A program made the position numbers and the translations under genes. A stretch of 64,000 nt of DNA from Paratrimastix pyriformis (lineage: Eukaryota; Preaxostyla; Paratrimastigidae): contig JAPMOS010000006.1 in assembly GCA_027972325.1 (NCBI GenBank), positions 536,501-600,500 on the forward strand, in the 5' to 3' direction. Positions within the stretch are counted from its first letter, which is position 1. Every line of letters starts with the position of its first letter. This document shows, piece after piece, positions 33,301 through 44,017 of this stretch. Below the pieces are notes generated by a model that did not search any database, was not told the DNA's origin, and saw nothing but the letters and a program-made list of their open reading frames with translations.

Positions 33301-34186
33301 AGAGTAGATATGGAATGACCAAATGACCGGTTTCTGGAAGAACGCGCACGTGTGTTGACGTGGGGGGAGGATGGGGATGGGGGTATCACCAAGGGGATCA
33401 CCGACCGGACGTAATGGGGCTCTTGGCCCCCCTGACGCCAATCTCCATGTGTCGCTGTTGTGGCTGCGGTTGCATCAGTGAGGTGGGGTGGATATTCAAG
33501 CTGTGCGTATCACCACCCATGTCAGGACCAACACCGCCCCCAGCGGCAGAGGGGTAGAGCACGGTGGGGGAGGAGACCATCGATCCTCCCCCGAGACTCA
33601 GCTCACTACGCGAATCGGCCTCACAGCCAGCCATGGGATGAACAGAACCGATTGAAAGTAGTGGATTCGGCAAGACCAGCGGTGGCGGCTGGACGGGGGC
33701 AGGCGATGGGTTGCGAACGGGCGAGGAGGGGTAGCGCGTTCCAACCGCAGAGTACAAGCGAGCTGTACGTTCTTGTCCTTGTTGTGACCCAGTTGGAGGA
33801 GGCTCAATCAGGTAGTTGAGAATTGGGATGGCACTCTTGTGAATGAGAAGAAAACCCAAAATGAAAAATAAGTACAGGTACTGAAAAGTGGAATCCTCAA
33901 AGATCCCGGCCTACCAGGAAGAATTCAGTAAAAAGTCCATTAGGTCCTTTCAGAGAATTCCAGACCGTACACAATGAGTAGGGCAACAAAAACAGCACCA
34001 CCCACATCACAAAATGGAAGACATTGACACCCCAGGAGAGTTGCCCATCCAAGAAGAATCCGCCTGTTAAGGAAGCGCAAAAGGGCCTTTGCAAGAACTT
34101 TCGCACGTTCTGGAGCGACAGCACGGGTCAATTCCGGAATGTGTGTGCGCAACCAAGTGGAGATGTAGGCTGCCCCCTGTCAACAT
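24374..34186 (-). CDS. Pecanex-like multi-pass membrane protein
   Basis: Pecanex proteins are large ER/endomembrane proteins; the fly protein is needed for Notch signalling. The proposed start at 34186 gives MLTGGSLHLHL, spliced to NVRKFLQRPFCASLTGGFF (animal: WASLTGGWYYD). Many hydrophobic exons follow (29200-33900). The conserved C-terminal domain is clear in order: PLFGSSFLVVSHARPIRFWE (about 29040-29130), GNLNAVYYEHLAASLQATL (28740-28790), HIMEMGHGYLTFQLRGVD (28490-28550), EWLADDTVLSEICAWDS (27530-27590), WMEYCLHQRS (27170-27200), VMLARRSLAGW (about 26200), a Gln/His insert, CLFNEHFAAPEEFAAH (25170-25220), DPSWRRAVLSQV (24870-24905), SVRSMWAGQQNEVLF (24525-24570) and YVSPVLASYNMKPT at the end. 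There are probably more than 20 introns. A tRNA-Ala gene sits in the intron at about 24958-25171. Confidence 0.85.
24984..25055 (-). tRNA. tRNA-Ala with GGC anticodon, nested in a pecanex intron
   Basis: A complete 72-nt cloverleaf on the - strand. Acceptor GGGGCTG pairs with CAGCTCC including the G3-U70 pair that identifies Ala tRNAs. D stem is GATC/GATC, anticodon stem TCCGC/GCGGG, loop ATGGCAT (anticodon GGC), T stem AGGGG/CCCCT, loop ATCGAAA. The discriminator is A, no CCA is encoded, and a T6 run (24973-24978) follows as a Pol III terminator. Eukaryotic nuclear genomes normally use AGC for these Ala codons; GGC and the ATGGCAT loop are typical of bacterial tRNA-Ala. The A and B boxes deviate from consensus (T54 is A), so it could be a decayed or transferred copy. 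Confidence 0.7.
25735..25880. repeat. GTGGAAGTGCATGC / GTGGTCGTGC minisatellite
   Basis: Degenerate 10-14 bp units (GTGGTAGTGC, GTGGTCGTGC, GTGGAAGTGCATGC) inside the pecanex gene, probably intronic. Confidence 0.85.
25975..26108. repeat. Gln/His-coding repeat insert in pecanex
   Basis: On the - strand this reads as QQQHEQQ-type repeats after AAMKGGVDEE. It is probably coding, an insertion absent from the animal protein at this place; an intronic position is not excluded. Confidence 0.6.
30800..31260. repeat. GTTCTGTGTGTGT minisatellite
   Basis: About 35 units of GTTCTGTGTGTGT and shorter variants, broken by two near-identical spacers with AAAGAAGGAA (at about 31007 and 31147), in a pecanex intron. 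Confidence 0.9.
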
Positions 34187-34223
34187 GTCAACATGGTGCT
34201 GCAGGAGCGGTCTTCGCCTGAAG

Positions 34224-34228
34224 AAAAA
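34224..34228 (-). terminator. Pol III terminator of tRNA-Leu
   Basis: AAAAA on the + strand is a T5 run on the - strand, 6 nt past the tRNA-Leu 3' end. Confidence 0.7.
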
Positions 34229-34234
34229 TCATTT

Positions 34235-34315
34235 GCAAGGAGTGGGGTTCGAACCCACGCATCCGAAGATACCAGTACCTTAAACTGGCGCCTTGGACCG
34301 CTCGGCCATCCTTGC
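34235..34315 (-). tRNA. tRNA-Leu (anticodon AAG)
   Basis: An 81-nt class II tRNA without intron. Acceptor GCAAGGA pairs with TCCTTGC, anticodon stem CCAGT/ACTGG encloses TTAAGGT (anticodon AAG), the long variable arm has ATC-TTCG-GAT, and the T arm is GTGGG-TTCGAAC-CCCAC. A and B boxes are canonical. A34 would be edited to inosine to read CUU/CUC. It lies 48 bp upstream of the pecanex start, on the same strand. Confidence 0.95.
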
Positions 34316-34446
34316 TTTTGACCTCTGAAGACCAAAAAACAGCCAGAACACCACATTTTCACGGAGGCTTGTTTCGCGTCCGCGCCGTCCTGCTGCTCAC
34401 CCTTGCATTTGGGTTGTTCCGACTAATCCGCAATTTGAATTTATTA

Positions 34447-37312
34447 ATGCTGGCCCCTGACGCCCTCCGGGGTCGCATCGCTCGCTATCAGTCTGCTGGC
34501 CAATTGACCTCGGCCATTTTTTTAGCCGAGATACTGGCTTCAGAGGGGCCGAACTCTCCGGATGACCGTCTCCAGTTTGTCCGGCTCCTCATGCTCACTG
34601 GGCAGCACAGACGTGCCATCGAATTTATCCAAAGGAGATGTGAAACGCCCCTTACCTCGCAACTTCTTCTTTGTTCTGCCCAATCGCTTGTCTGCTCCCC
34701 TCCACATTATCTACTCATCTCCGATATAGTGTGCGTGTAAAGAATGGACCCAGTGTCTCGCTGTCCTTTCTTCTATTCCTGCTGTCTGTGTTTTTGACTT
34801 GCCTTCAATCTTCACCGCTCCTGGATAGTCTGCCTCCACCGAGACCGACACCATCACCCTGGTCCGCCCCTTGATTCGGGCCTGCTGACCCTGAACGCCG
34901 GCGTTTAGTCCTCTCTCTGCGTGACCCGGGCGATGGCGAACGAAGCCCTCGATAACCGCGACCAGGCCGCCCATTGGTACACGCAGGCCCTCCGGCACGA
35001 CCCGTGCTGCTCCGAAGTCTGCCTCCCCCCAGGCCCCACCGACCAACACGCCACTCTCAATTCTGGTCTAGGCATTCGATCGGTTGATCGATCACCACCT
35101 CTTGTCGACGACCGAAGGTCGGCATTCGATGGGTTCCGCTTTTTTCATGTCCTTGGCTGCGTTGGGTGGCCTGGTGCCGTGTCCCACCCCCCGTTGTCCG
35201 TGCCCTGACCCAGCCCTTCTCCTCCACCACCGCCAGAACGTGACCTCTTGAACGAGCTTCGCCTCCCGGCCGGCTTGGAGTGCATCGCGACCATCTATCA
35301 CGCCCGGGCCGCCCAAGTCTGTCCGGCCATCCTCTTTGGGGTCACTCGGTCACCCGGCGCCGGTGCTCATCTGCTGGCGGCGTCCCTGCGTCCGGCCCTC
35401 CCCCCGCAGTACGACCAGAGGCTCGAGGCCCCACCGCCTCCGTGCGCCCCCCAGCCTGCCGGCGGCGCGCCTCAGTCACTACAGCGGCCGCTCCTCTTCC
35501 CGCTGGCGCTCCCGCACCCCATCGCGCCCTCCCCGACCTCGGCGCCCCCCGCCCCGCCCCGCCCCACTTCGGCGGCCCCTCCGACTGGGCCCGAGCACAT
35601 CGCCCTGCGGATTGCGTGGGCGGCCCGGCACCTGGCCCAGTATCGGTTCCGGCAGTGCCTCGCCCTCACCCAAAGGTCCGTCGCGGCAGATGGTACCCCC
35701 AATCGTGACGCCTCTATCCCCCCCCCCCCCCCCCCTGTTGCCGTCCTGACAGTGTTCTCGAGTCGGACCCGCTGCACACGGGGTGCTTGCCCCTGCACGT
35801 GGCGGCCATGGTTCAGCTCAACATGCGCCAGGAGCTCTACCGGCTGGCACATTCCCTCTTCAAGCTGCTCCCCCAGGTCTGCCCCGCTGCCCCCATGAGG
35901 AGACATCTGGCGGGTCGAGACCACTGGGCGGGGGCAGCGGGGATCGGTTGCCCGAAGGCGCCCGATTTGCTGCTTGTGCATCTGATGTCGACCCCGGTCG
36001 TTGTGCTGCTGGTAATGGGGGTCGGTTGGCGTCGGTGCTGTCGGGGCAGCACCCTGCGAGCTGGTTTGCGGTGGGCTGCTACCACCTGCTGGCGGGCAAT
36101 TCCGAGGCGGCCCGCAATCACCTCAGGTCCTTCCCACATCCCACGCCCACTGCCCCGAGCCTCGCCCTGGGATGCCATGGAGACGAGGGGTCGGGGCCAT
36201 TCCGCGGCCTTCGGGCCCACTCATGCGGCTTGGTCTCTCTGGCTTCTGTCTGGGGCCGCAGCCAGGCGATCCAGCTCGACCCCTACTTTGCGCCCGCATA
36301 CCTGGCCCTGGGCCACGCCTACAGCGCCAAGGTCCGGCCGAACCCACCTCTTCACTTCCGAGCGCAGGCATACGAACCCCGCCATCTAAACCCCTGCAGG
36401 ACGCAGACAAGGCCCTTCTCGCATACCGGGCTGCCGCGCGGGCATTCCCAGGGTCCGCAGCCGCCCCACCTCCCATCAGCTGCCCCGGCGGGTGGTGGGC
36501 CACAGGGTCTGATTGCTGGGACCAACCGGCTCCTCCGGTGTGGGACGGGCGGGTCAGGCTCCACCTTCCGCACCTCTGCATCGGGACGGAGTACCTGAAG
36601 ACCGAGATGGCCTGGCCCCTGGCCGAGCCCTTCTTCAAGCAGGTCCGGATGTCATCCCCCCGTGGGCCTTCCCCCACGGCCGGGCCGTGGGACCCCCGAT
36701 CCGACGGCGCTCCATACACCCTGTCATTTTTCGCTGTCCTGGGTGCAGGCGTTGGAATTGTGCCCCGTGGACCCAAGCGTGCTGAACGAGCTGGGCGTCC
36801 TCGCATACAGGCGCAGGCAGTACCCCGACGCTGTCTGCCTCTTTGAGAGGTCGTTGGCTCTCTGGCGTGGCACTCAGGACGGTCCCAACAAAGACTCGGG
36901 CCTGGAGCGGGAGGCTCTCGTGCCTGTCGTGATGAATCTGGGGCATGCGCGGCGGAAGTGCGGGTCTGCAAACCCTAGCATGCGCAAAAACCCCAATTCA
37001 TCTTTCTGGTAGTCAATACGCGGAAGCCTTGCAAGCGTACCAGGAAGCGCATGATTACGCACCCTTCTCATCGCTGACTTTGGCAGCAGTCGGTTTTGCG
37101 CACCATCTATTGGGCCATTACGAAGAAGCGCTCACATGGTACCATCGAGTCTGTCATCCCATAAATGGTCATTGACTCACCGTCTTGCGCCCTCTCGTTT
37201 TTCCACCCAGTCGCTGGGGATGCAAGCCGATAACGCCTTCTGCGCAACGGTCCTCCCGTTTCTTTTCCAGGAGCAGGCCCTCGCAGAACGAACCACCCAA
37301 GCGGCCGGCTAA
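34447..37312 (+). CDS. CDC16: Anaphase-promoting complex subunit CDC16/APC6
   Basis: A TPR scaffold subunit of the APC/C ubiquitin ligase that drives anaphase and mitotic exit. From ATG 34447 the N terminus has LRGRIARYQSAGQLTSAIFL, matching the CDC16 opening TPR. Further exons follow the family: MANEALDNRDQAAHWYTQAL with EAFDRLIDHHLLSTTE-like sequence, ERDLLNELRL, WAARHLAQYRFRQCLALTQR, SWFAVGCYHLLAGNSEAA, QLDPYFAPAYLALGHAYSAK, IGTEYLKTEMAWPLAEPFF, LNELGVLAYRRRQYPDAV, NLGHARRK and ALQAYQEAHDYAPFSSLTL. The stop is at 37310-37312. Introns begin mainly GTCCG or GTCCT-like. It is followed after only 95 bp by the next gene on the same strand. Confidence 0.9.
35719..35738. repeat. Poly-C tract in a CDC16 intron
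   Basis: About 18 C in the transcribed sense, in the intron preceding the exon with LESDPLHTGCLPLHVAAMVQ. Confidence 0.9.
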
Positions 37313-37407
37313 AATTCAAAGTTTTGTGTTGATTTTCGGAGTTTGCGGCGGCAGCCGTCTCCGACTTTCCCTGCCGGCCACCGCCGCTGTGACCCCGTCC
37401 GAAGAAG

Positions 37408-40400
37408 ATGTCCGAGCCCAGCAAACCCGCGGTTCCTGATGAGCAGCATGCAGAGCAACAACCAGATCACCCAGAGGCGCCCTCGGCTGCCCCGGAGCAA
37501 AAACCGGAGCTGACCCCTGAGGAACAGGAGGCTCGCCGGAAGGCCCGCGAGGAGGCAATGAAGAGGCAGGAGGCAGAGTGGGCCGCCCACAAGGAGAAGA
37601 TTGAACGGAAAAGACAAGAGCTTCTCGAGGCTGGTCGGGAACGGCTCCGCGTGATGAAGAACATGGGCAATGAACTCTTCAAAAAGGATCAAGTTGAGTT
37701 GGCCCTTGCCACCTACACGGAGGGCCTCCGCGATCCCGCTCCGGGTGTGGAGTTTACCTCGGAGGACCGAGAGCCTCTTTTGGCCAACCGTGCTCTGTGC
37801 TACTTCAAGTTGAACCGTTACGTTGGTCTGTTTATTCAGCTGGGCCACCACCACCACCACCACCACCACCACCACTGTGGCTCACCACGCGTCCCTTTCG
37901 GCCCGCCCACGGCAGAGGCCGAAGCCGACTGCTCGGAGATTCTGATCACCGAGTCAGGCCGGCAGAACGCCAAGGCCTGGTTCCGGCGGGGCCAGGTGCG
38001 GGCCCTGATGGGGCGGCTCATCGAGGCCGAGTGCGACCTCTTCATGGCCACCCAGCTGCTCCCCAAGGACACATTCGTCCGGGACGAGTGGGTCGCCGTC
38101 CAGAAGCGCCTCCGCCAGATCGTCCCCGACCTCACGGCCAGCACGCCCGGCATCCCGGCCCCCGAGCCCGCCGCCCCGACCCCAGTCACGAGCTCGGCCG
38201 CACCCGCCACAACCACCACGACAGTCACCACGACCACCACCACCACCACCACCACCACCACTCCGGACACCCCGGCGAGCGGCCTCGATGCGCTGAAGCC
38301 GCCCCCGATCCCGGCCCCGGAGGACCTGCAAAAGCCGCCCCCGCCAGCCTCGGTGCCCCGGTTCCCGCTGGCCCAGCTGCACGCGGCCTCGGTGCGCCTC
38401 CGCTGGGACGCGGCCCGCAACTACAGCCTGCAGGCCCAGACCAAGGTGCCCCGGGGCACGGTGGTGCTGCACGAGTTCCCGCTGGTCTTCTCCGTCCTGC
38501 CCGAGGCCGCCCCGCCGCCACCCCCCGAGCCGGCGGCCCCGGGCGAGCCCCCCAAGGAGCCCGAGGCGGACATCTCCGGGTTCCCGCCCTGCCGGGCCGC
38601 GACGGCCCTGCTCAAGCAGCACGGGGACCTGGTCCGGTGGGACGGGGCCGTGCCCAGCGCCGAGTTCGAGTGGCAGCTGCTGGTCAAGCTGGCGGCCCTC
38701 TTCCCCACCCGCGCCGCCCTGTGCCGCGTCCTGGCCGACTACGGCGTCATGCAGGGCAAGGTCGGCTCGGCACTCCGCCCGCCCGCCCACCCACCCACCT
38801 GCCCCTGCGCCTGCGCACTAGGTTTTTCCCTGTCGCCGCCCGCGGCCCCGCACTGGCGACCCACCCATCACCTCCCCCTTCCCTGACCCTGGCTCTGGAT
38901 CCTTGGCCCTGGCTCCCTGGGCGGGTGGGCAGGTGATGGCGGCTGAGCGCGAGCATGCCCAGACCGTGGCGGCCTTGTACCAGCGGCTGAAGGATGGCGG
39001 CTTCTCGGTGGCCATCCTGAGCTACATCTTCGGGCTGCTCTCGTGCAACATCATCGGGGCCCACCTGCCCCTCTCGGGCGGCTGCTACGGCAAGGGCTTC
39101 TACCGCATCGGGGCACGGTTCAACCACTCGTGCATCCCCAACTGGTCCGCCCCGGCATCTCCTCCCCTCCCCGCCGCCACCCGCGCCCGACTGCACGCCT
39201 TCCCCTCCCCCTCACCCCCATGGTGACGCCCGGCACTGTCTCTCCCATCCTCGACGCGCCTTCTGTCTCCACCGTGGTGCCCGGGGGGCCGGGGGGCCGC
39301 AGCGAGCGGTACTTCGACGGGGTTCGGCTGGTCGTGGTGGCGGCTCGGGACATCACCCCCGGGGAGGAGCTCACCGTCAACTACATGCCCGAGCTGGGTC
39401 CGTCCGCCAGCCACCCTCCGCCCCCGATGACAAACCCATCTGCCCACCACCACCGCCGAGCCTGGTGCTGCTGCCTCCGCCCCTCGGCCCCTCCGCCACT
39501 GCTCACAATCGCCCCGCCACGCCCCGCCACGCCCCGCCTGGCAGTGTCGTACTCGCCGCTGATCCGGACGCTGCAGCTTGCCCAGGAGCAGCTCTTCCTG
39601 TGCACCTGCCCCGCCTGCAAGCCCCTCGGGGTCCAGCCGACCCCCGAGGGCGGCCTGCCCCGGCCCAAGGGCACCCAGTTCGACAAGCTCGTCATCGAGA
39701 TCAGCAAGGCCCGTCCCTGCACCTCTGCCCGCCCCACCCCCCGCTGCCCTCTTGGCCCATCCGCCAGCATCAGCCCGCTGACCGGGTGATGATTGCCGGG
39801 TGGGGTGGCGGCGCAGGTGTGGAAGGACCCCAGCGCGGCGGGCCGGATGGGGGACATCTTCCGGTTCATCGAGGAGCGCTTCGTCGACCCCGAGACCAAG
39901 GCCCTCTCGCCCGACATGGCCAAGCGCTTCCCCGCAACGGTCCGCAGTCCCCCGACTTCATCCCGACTCCATTGGTGGTTGGCTGGCTGGCTGGCTGGCT
40001 GGCTGGTTGGTGGCGAGCAGATCCAGGCCTTCATGGCCCGGGCCTACATGATGGGCTGGTGGGCCCAGGGCCCGGTGGTGCTGCCCGAGGGGCGGCTGCT
40101 GATCGGCCACAACCTGGCGCCCCTGATGGTGGGCCCGCACCCATCGCCCGTCACCAACACCCTGCCCGAGGGCGCCGGGGGCCCCACCCAGGCCCAGCAG
40201 CGGGCCAGCGGGCCCATCGGGGAGCTGGTCATGCCCACCCAGGCCGTGGCGGCCCGCTTCCTGCACACCCAGTACCTGCGCCACACCGGCCAGGCCCTGC
40301 GCGACCCCGGGGCCATGCTCCACCAGGCGGCACTCCTCGTGATGGCCCTCCAGGCCCGCCCACCCGCCCCGCCCTTCCGTCCCACCCTGCCCATCTTTCA

Positions 40401-40891
40401 GCGGGGGGCCCCGATGCGATGACCAGCGGGGGGTGGTCTGGGTTGGTTGAGGGGTCTCTCTGTGCGGCAGGCCCCTATGCCCGCCTCCGATGTGGTGATC
40501 GGTTGACCTGACCGGCGATGGGGTGCGGGTGCGTGTCTGGTCTTTCTTGCCGGGGCCGCAGGACGCGCCGCACTGCCTGGGGACGGAGGCCCTGATCAGC
40601 CCCGACCTGGCCGAGGAGATCCGGTTCGCCTCGATGCTGACCGGCCTCGGGGCCGCCTCCCGGGACGAGGTGCCCCGGCTGACGGCCGGCCGGCTGGAGC
40701 AGCTCGAGCGGCAGCTCCTCGAGCCGGCCTTCGTGGACCGCCTCCGGGACCTCTGCGCCTCCCTCTACAAGCCCCAGCCCGCCGCCGCAGCCGCCACGCC
40801 AGCCGAGGCTCTAACGGCAGCCGGGGCACCCGCGGCGGCTCAGCAGCAGCAGCAGCAGCAGCAGCAGCCCGATGCCCCGAAGGCTTCCTAA
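37408..40891 (+). CDS. TPR-SET domain protein (SMYD-like lysine methyltransferase)
   Basis: The start at 37408 follows an A-poor 95-bp spacer. Residues 1-80 are charged (PEEQEARRKAREEAMKRQE). A TPR co-chaperone-like domain follows (MKNMGNELFKKDQVELALAT; LLANRALCYFKLNR; AKAWFRRGQVRALMGRLIEA). After a Thr/Pro linker comes a split SET domain: VPRGTVVLHEFPLVF, then a long helical insert, then CNIIGAHLPLSGGCYGKGFY, GARFNHSCIPNW, VVVAARDITPGEELTVNYM, and the Cys-rich post-SET LFLCTCPACKP. A helical C-terminal domain ends in a Gln run and PDAPKAS at 40889-40891. The substrate-binding NHSC and the GEELTVNY motif are intact, so activity is likely. No MYND zinc finger is seen in the insert, unlike animal SMYD proteins. 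Target is unknown. Confidence 0.85.
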
Positions 40892-41094
40892 AAACAGCCC
40901 CGCGGCACCCCGCTCCGCGCATTTAAAAAAACTTCCTCCCCCTCCCCTCCCCCGGTGCCTTCTCTTGAGCAAGATCATTGCGCCATCCCCAGCCGAGCGG
41001 AGTGCTCGCCGCCTGCTTGCCGTCTCGGCTCGGTTCTTGCCGGGGGGGCAAGGGTTACAAAGGCGGGTGCCGTCCGCGCCCAGGGCGGCCGCGG
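40892..41094. other. Tail-to-tail spacer
   Basis: Short spacer between the convergent TPR-SET and CCDC77-like genes, with no coding signal. Confidence 0.5.
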
Positions 41095-43784
41095 TCATCG
41101 GCGGGTCGAGCCGGGGGTGGCCCTGCGCGTCGGGGTGGGCCTGCGTGCGGGTGCGGGGGCGGGCGCGGCCAGGTCGGCCCCGGTGGCGAGGAGGTCGGCC
41201 TCCTTCTCGCGGGCTGCGCGCCGCTCGGCGACCATCTTGAGCAGCTTGGCCTCCTGGGCGGCCACCTGGCGCCGCAGCATGGCGATGTCCGTCGAGAAGC
41301 CCTCCACCTCCAGGTTCCGGCGCCGGTCGAGCTCCTGGTAGCTGCCCGGCATCGCGCCCCCATGGATGGTGGAGGGGATGTGAGGGGAGTGTGAGGCGAG
41401 CGGAGGGGGCGGTGGGGGCGGTGGGGGCGGTGGGGGGGGGGGGGGGGGGGGGGCGGCGGTGGACCGACCGGTGGGCGAGCTCGTTGCACTTCTTCTTGAG
41501 GCGGGTCACCTCGCTCTCGTACTCGGCGACCGTCAGCTGGTGCTTCTCCTGCACACCCACCACCCGGATCCCATCGGCCGCCCCGTACCGGCGCAATCAG
41601 GAATGGATGCGGCCATCATGGGGCCGGGTCGGAGGGCTGCCGGATGGGGGCCGGGTGGCGACCTTGAACATGTTCAGATTCTCCTCGGCCTCCTGGACCT
41701 GCTCCCGGAAGCGGGACACGAAGGCCGTGCTCTGCTTGTCGGCCGCCTCGATGGCCGCCTGGGGGGGGGGGGGGGGGGGGGGGGGGGCGTGCGTGCGTGC
41801 GTGCGGGGGGCAACAGGGGGCGATGGTTGGTCGGGTCGTGGTGGTGGTCCGTGGGCAGCCGGGACGGGCGGGGTCGGCGGGACCTTGGCCTCGAGGGAGG
41901 CCTGCAGGCGGGTCTCGTCCAGCTCGCGCCTCAGCTGGTCCACCTCGACCCTGCCCCACCGCCGACCCCCATGCCCGCCCGGGCCACAGGTGGTTGGTGA
42001 GTTGGCGTGGGGTTGGTGCGGGTTGTGAGGTTGCGAGGTTGGTGCGGAATTGATGTAAGTTTGAGGTCGGTGTGGGTCGGTGAGGTTGGGCGCGGACCGG
42101 AGCTTCTCGTTGTGCTCCACCATGGCGCGCTGCTCGGCCTGGCTGGTGCGCTCCTGGGTGAGGTAGGCTGGCGCCGTGCGTGCGTGGGGTGGGGTGTGTG
42201 CGTGTGATGGGCATATCGCGGGCGGGGGCAGGGGCGGATGGAGGAGAGAGGACGGCACGGGCGCAGGGAGGGGGAGCCGACCTTGGGTGAGCCGCTGCAG
42301 GCGCACCTGGAGGGTGGCGTTGGCCTGCTGTGCCCGCTCGATGGTCTCCCTGCGCCCCCCAGCCGCCACCCGTGGGCCCATCGGACGTTCGCTGTGCCAT
42401 CCAGGGGGCCCGCGGCATGGCGCGGCATGGGCGGGGGTGGGCGGGTGCGCGTGCGGGGCGGGCGGACCGGTCGGCGCGGGCGCGGGCGGTGGCCTCCTCG
42501 ACCCGGATGCGGCGGTCCTCCTCCAGGGCCGCGATCTGGCCCTCCAGCAGGGCAACCTGCCCCACCGCCACCGCCACCGCCACCGCCACCGCCACCGCCA
42601 CCGCCATGACCCAATGGCCGTCGTCATCATCAATCGGGAGGAGCAGATCTCCAGGCCAATGCCGGCCGAGTGCGACCCACCTACCCGACCACCGGGCTCA
42701 GCGGGCGGGCGGGGCGGACCTGCTCCTCGAGCTGGGTGCGGAGGGCCTGGATGGTGACCAGCAGCGAGTCGCGCTCCTCCGAGGGCAGCACCACCGTCTG
42801 CATGACCCGTGTCTGCACCACCACCCCACCGCCGCGATGCCCACAACCCGGAGGGGGAGCGATGCCCAAGTCGGACGATGGGAATCGGCGCCAAGGGGCG
42901 GCCATGCGTGGGAGGGGTAGGGGAGTAGGGAGGAGGAAGAGGGAGCCGAGCGGGCGGCGGGGCAGCGGACCACACTGGGATCGACGGGGTGCTTCACCGG
43001 AGTGTTTGCGCCCCTCGGGGGCGACCGCCCGCCGCCGCCGCTGCGCACCGTCTCGAAGAGCTGAGTGGACCCCTCCCGGGAGTGCACCTGGGGGGCGGGG
43101 TCGGGTGCCCCTTGGCTATAGCCCCGTTGTAAAAGAGGCCGTGATGGGGGAACCATCTCTGGCGGCCTGTCACGAAAGTATGTGATGTCTGGGGGGAGAG
43201 AGGGGGAGAGGAGTGTCACTTGCTCGCCTGGGAGACAGAAAGTGGGGGAAACAGACCGTGGGTCTCAGCGGCCCCAGCGGCCCCAACTCCAGTGGCAGAA
43301 GAAATGGACGTGGAAGAAAAGGCTTGCGAGGACCCGCCAGCAGCAGCGGCGCCACCACCGGCGCCACCCAGTTCGAAGAGGTGCTGGATTCGTCGTCGAT
43401 CTTCGATCTCTTGCACTATCACGACCAAAGGCATGAACGAGACCGCGGAGGTAATGAGTACAAACGCTTAAGGGCATCATTTTCCGCGAGCGTCTTCAAA
43501 TGCTGTTTCCGTTCGTCGAATAAATACATGTTGGCATCACTCAGGGCCTTCTGAAGTTCATAAATTTCTTCTTTTAACTTTCGATTTTCTGCCTGTACAC
43601 CGTGATACTCATCCGTGGCCACTTCACATTCTCGAAACTTACTGAGCCACTCGGCACGCTCATGATCGAATTGTTCTGAAGTATTGGTCGTGGGGGCCGA
43701 GAGAATTCCCGGACACAGACCGACAAGAACTCGGTAATGGTTTAAGAGCTCCGGAGTCAACGGTAATGACTCCAACCCGGCCAT
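41095..43784 (-). CDS. CCDC77: CCDC77-like centriolar coiled-coil protein
   Basis: CCDC77 is a conserved centrosome/basal-body coiled-coil protein. The start at 43784 gives MAGLESLPLTPELLNHYRV, matching SKELLEYY of the human protein. EIYELQKALSDANMYLFDER is nearly the family signature (EEIAELQKALSDMQVYLFQER), followed by ITYFRDRPPEMVPP (human VTYFCKEPP). Later exons match in order: LVTIQALRTQLEEQVR, LEGQIAALEEDRRIRVEEAT, EHNEKLRSAP, ADKQSTAFVSRFREQVQEAE, YESEVTRLKKKCNELAH and RRRNLEVEGFSTDIAMLRRQ. The stop is at 41095. Most introns carry poly-C in the transcribed sense, for example 41429-41452 and 41761-41787. An in-frame ATG upstream at about 43880 would lengthen the N terminus. Its presence implies centrioles or flagella. 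Confidence 0.85.
42560..42606. repeat. (CCGCCA)n hexanucleotide repeat
   Basis: About eight perfect CCGCCA units in an intron of the CCDC77-like gene. Confidence 0.9.
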
Positions 43785-44017
43785 TCCCTTCAAACGGCAG
43801 CAGCGAGTTTTTCGAGCCCGCGGGGTTCGTGAGGTAACAGGCACGTTTAACCATTCGAAAGAAATAAAGAGAATCATGGAAACTCTACAAAAGACGACGC
43901 GAAGATCGCAAAAACGAAACGGAAAAAAACCTGACTCTTGAACAGAACGGAGATGGAGGTGGTTGACGAGGATGAAATAATAAAAGGTGATGCAGTACAA
44001 AAGGAGGGCAGGAGAAG

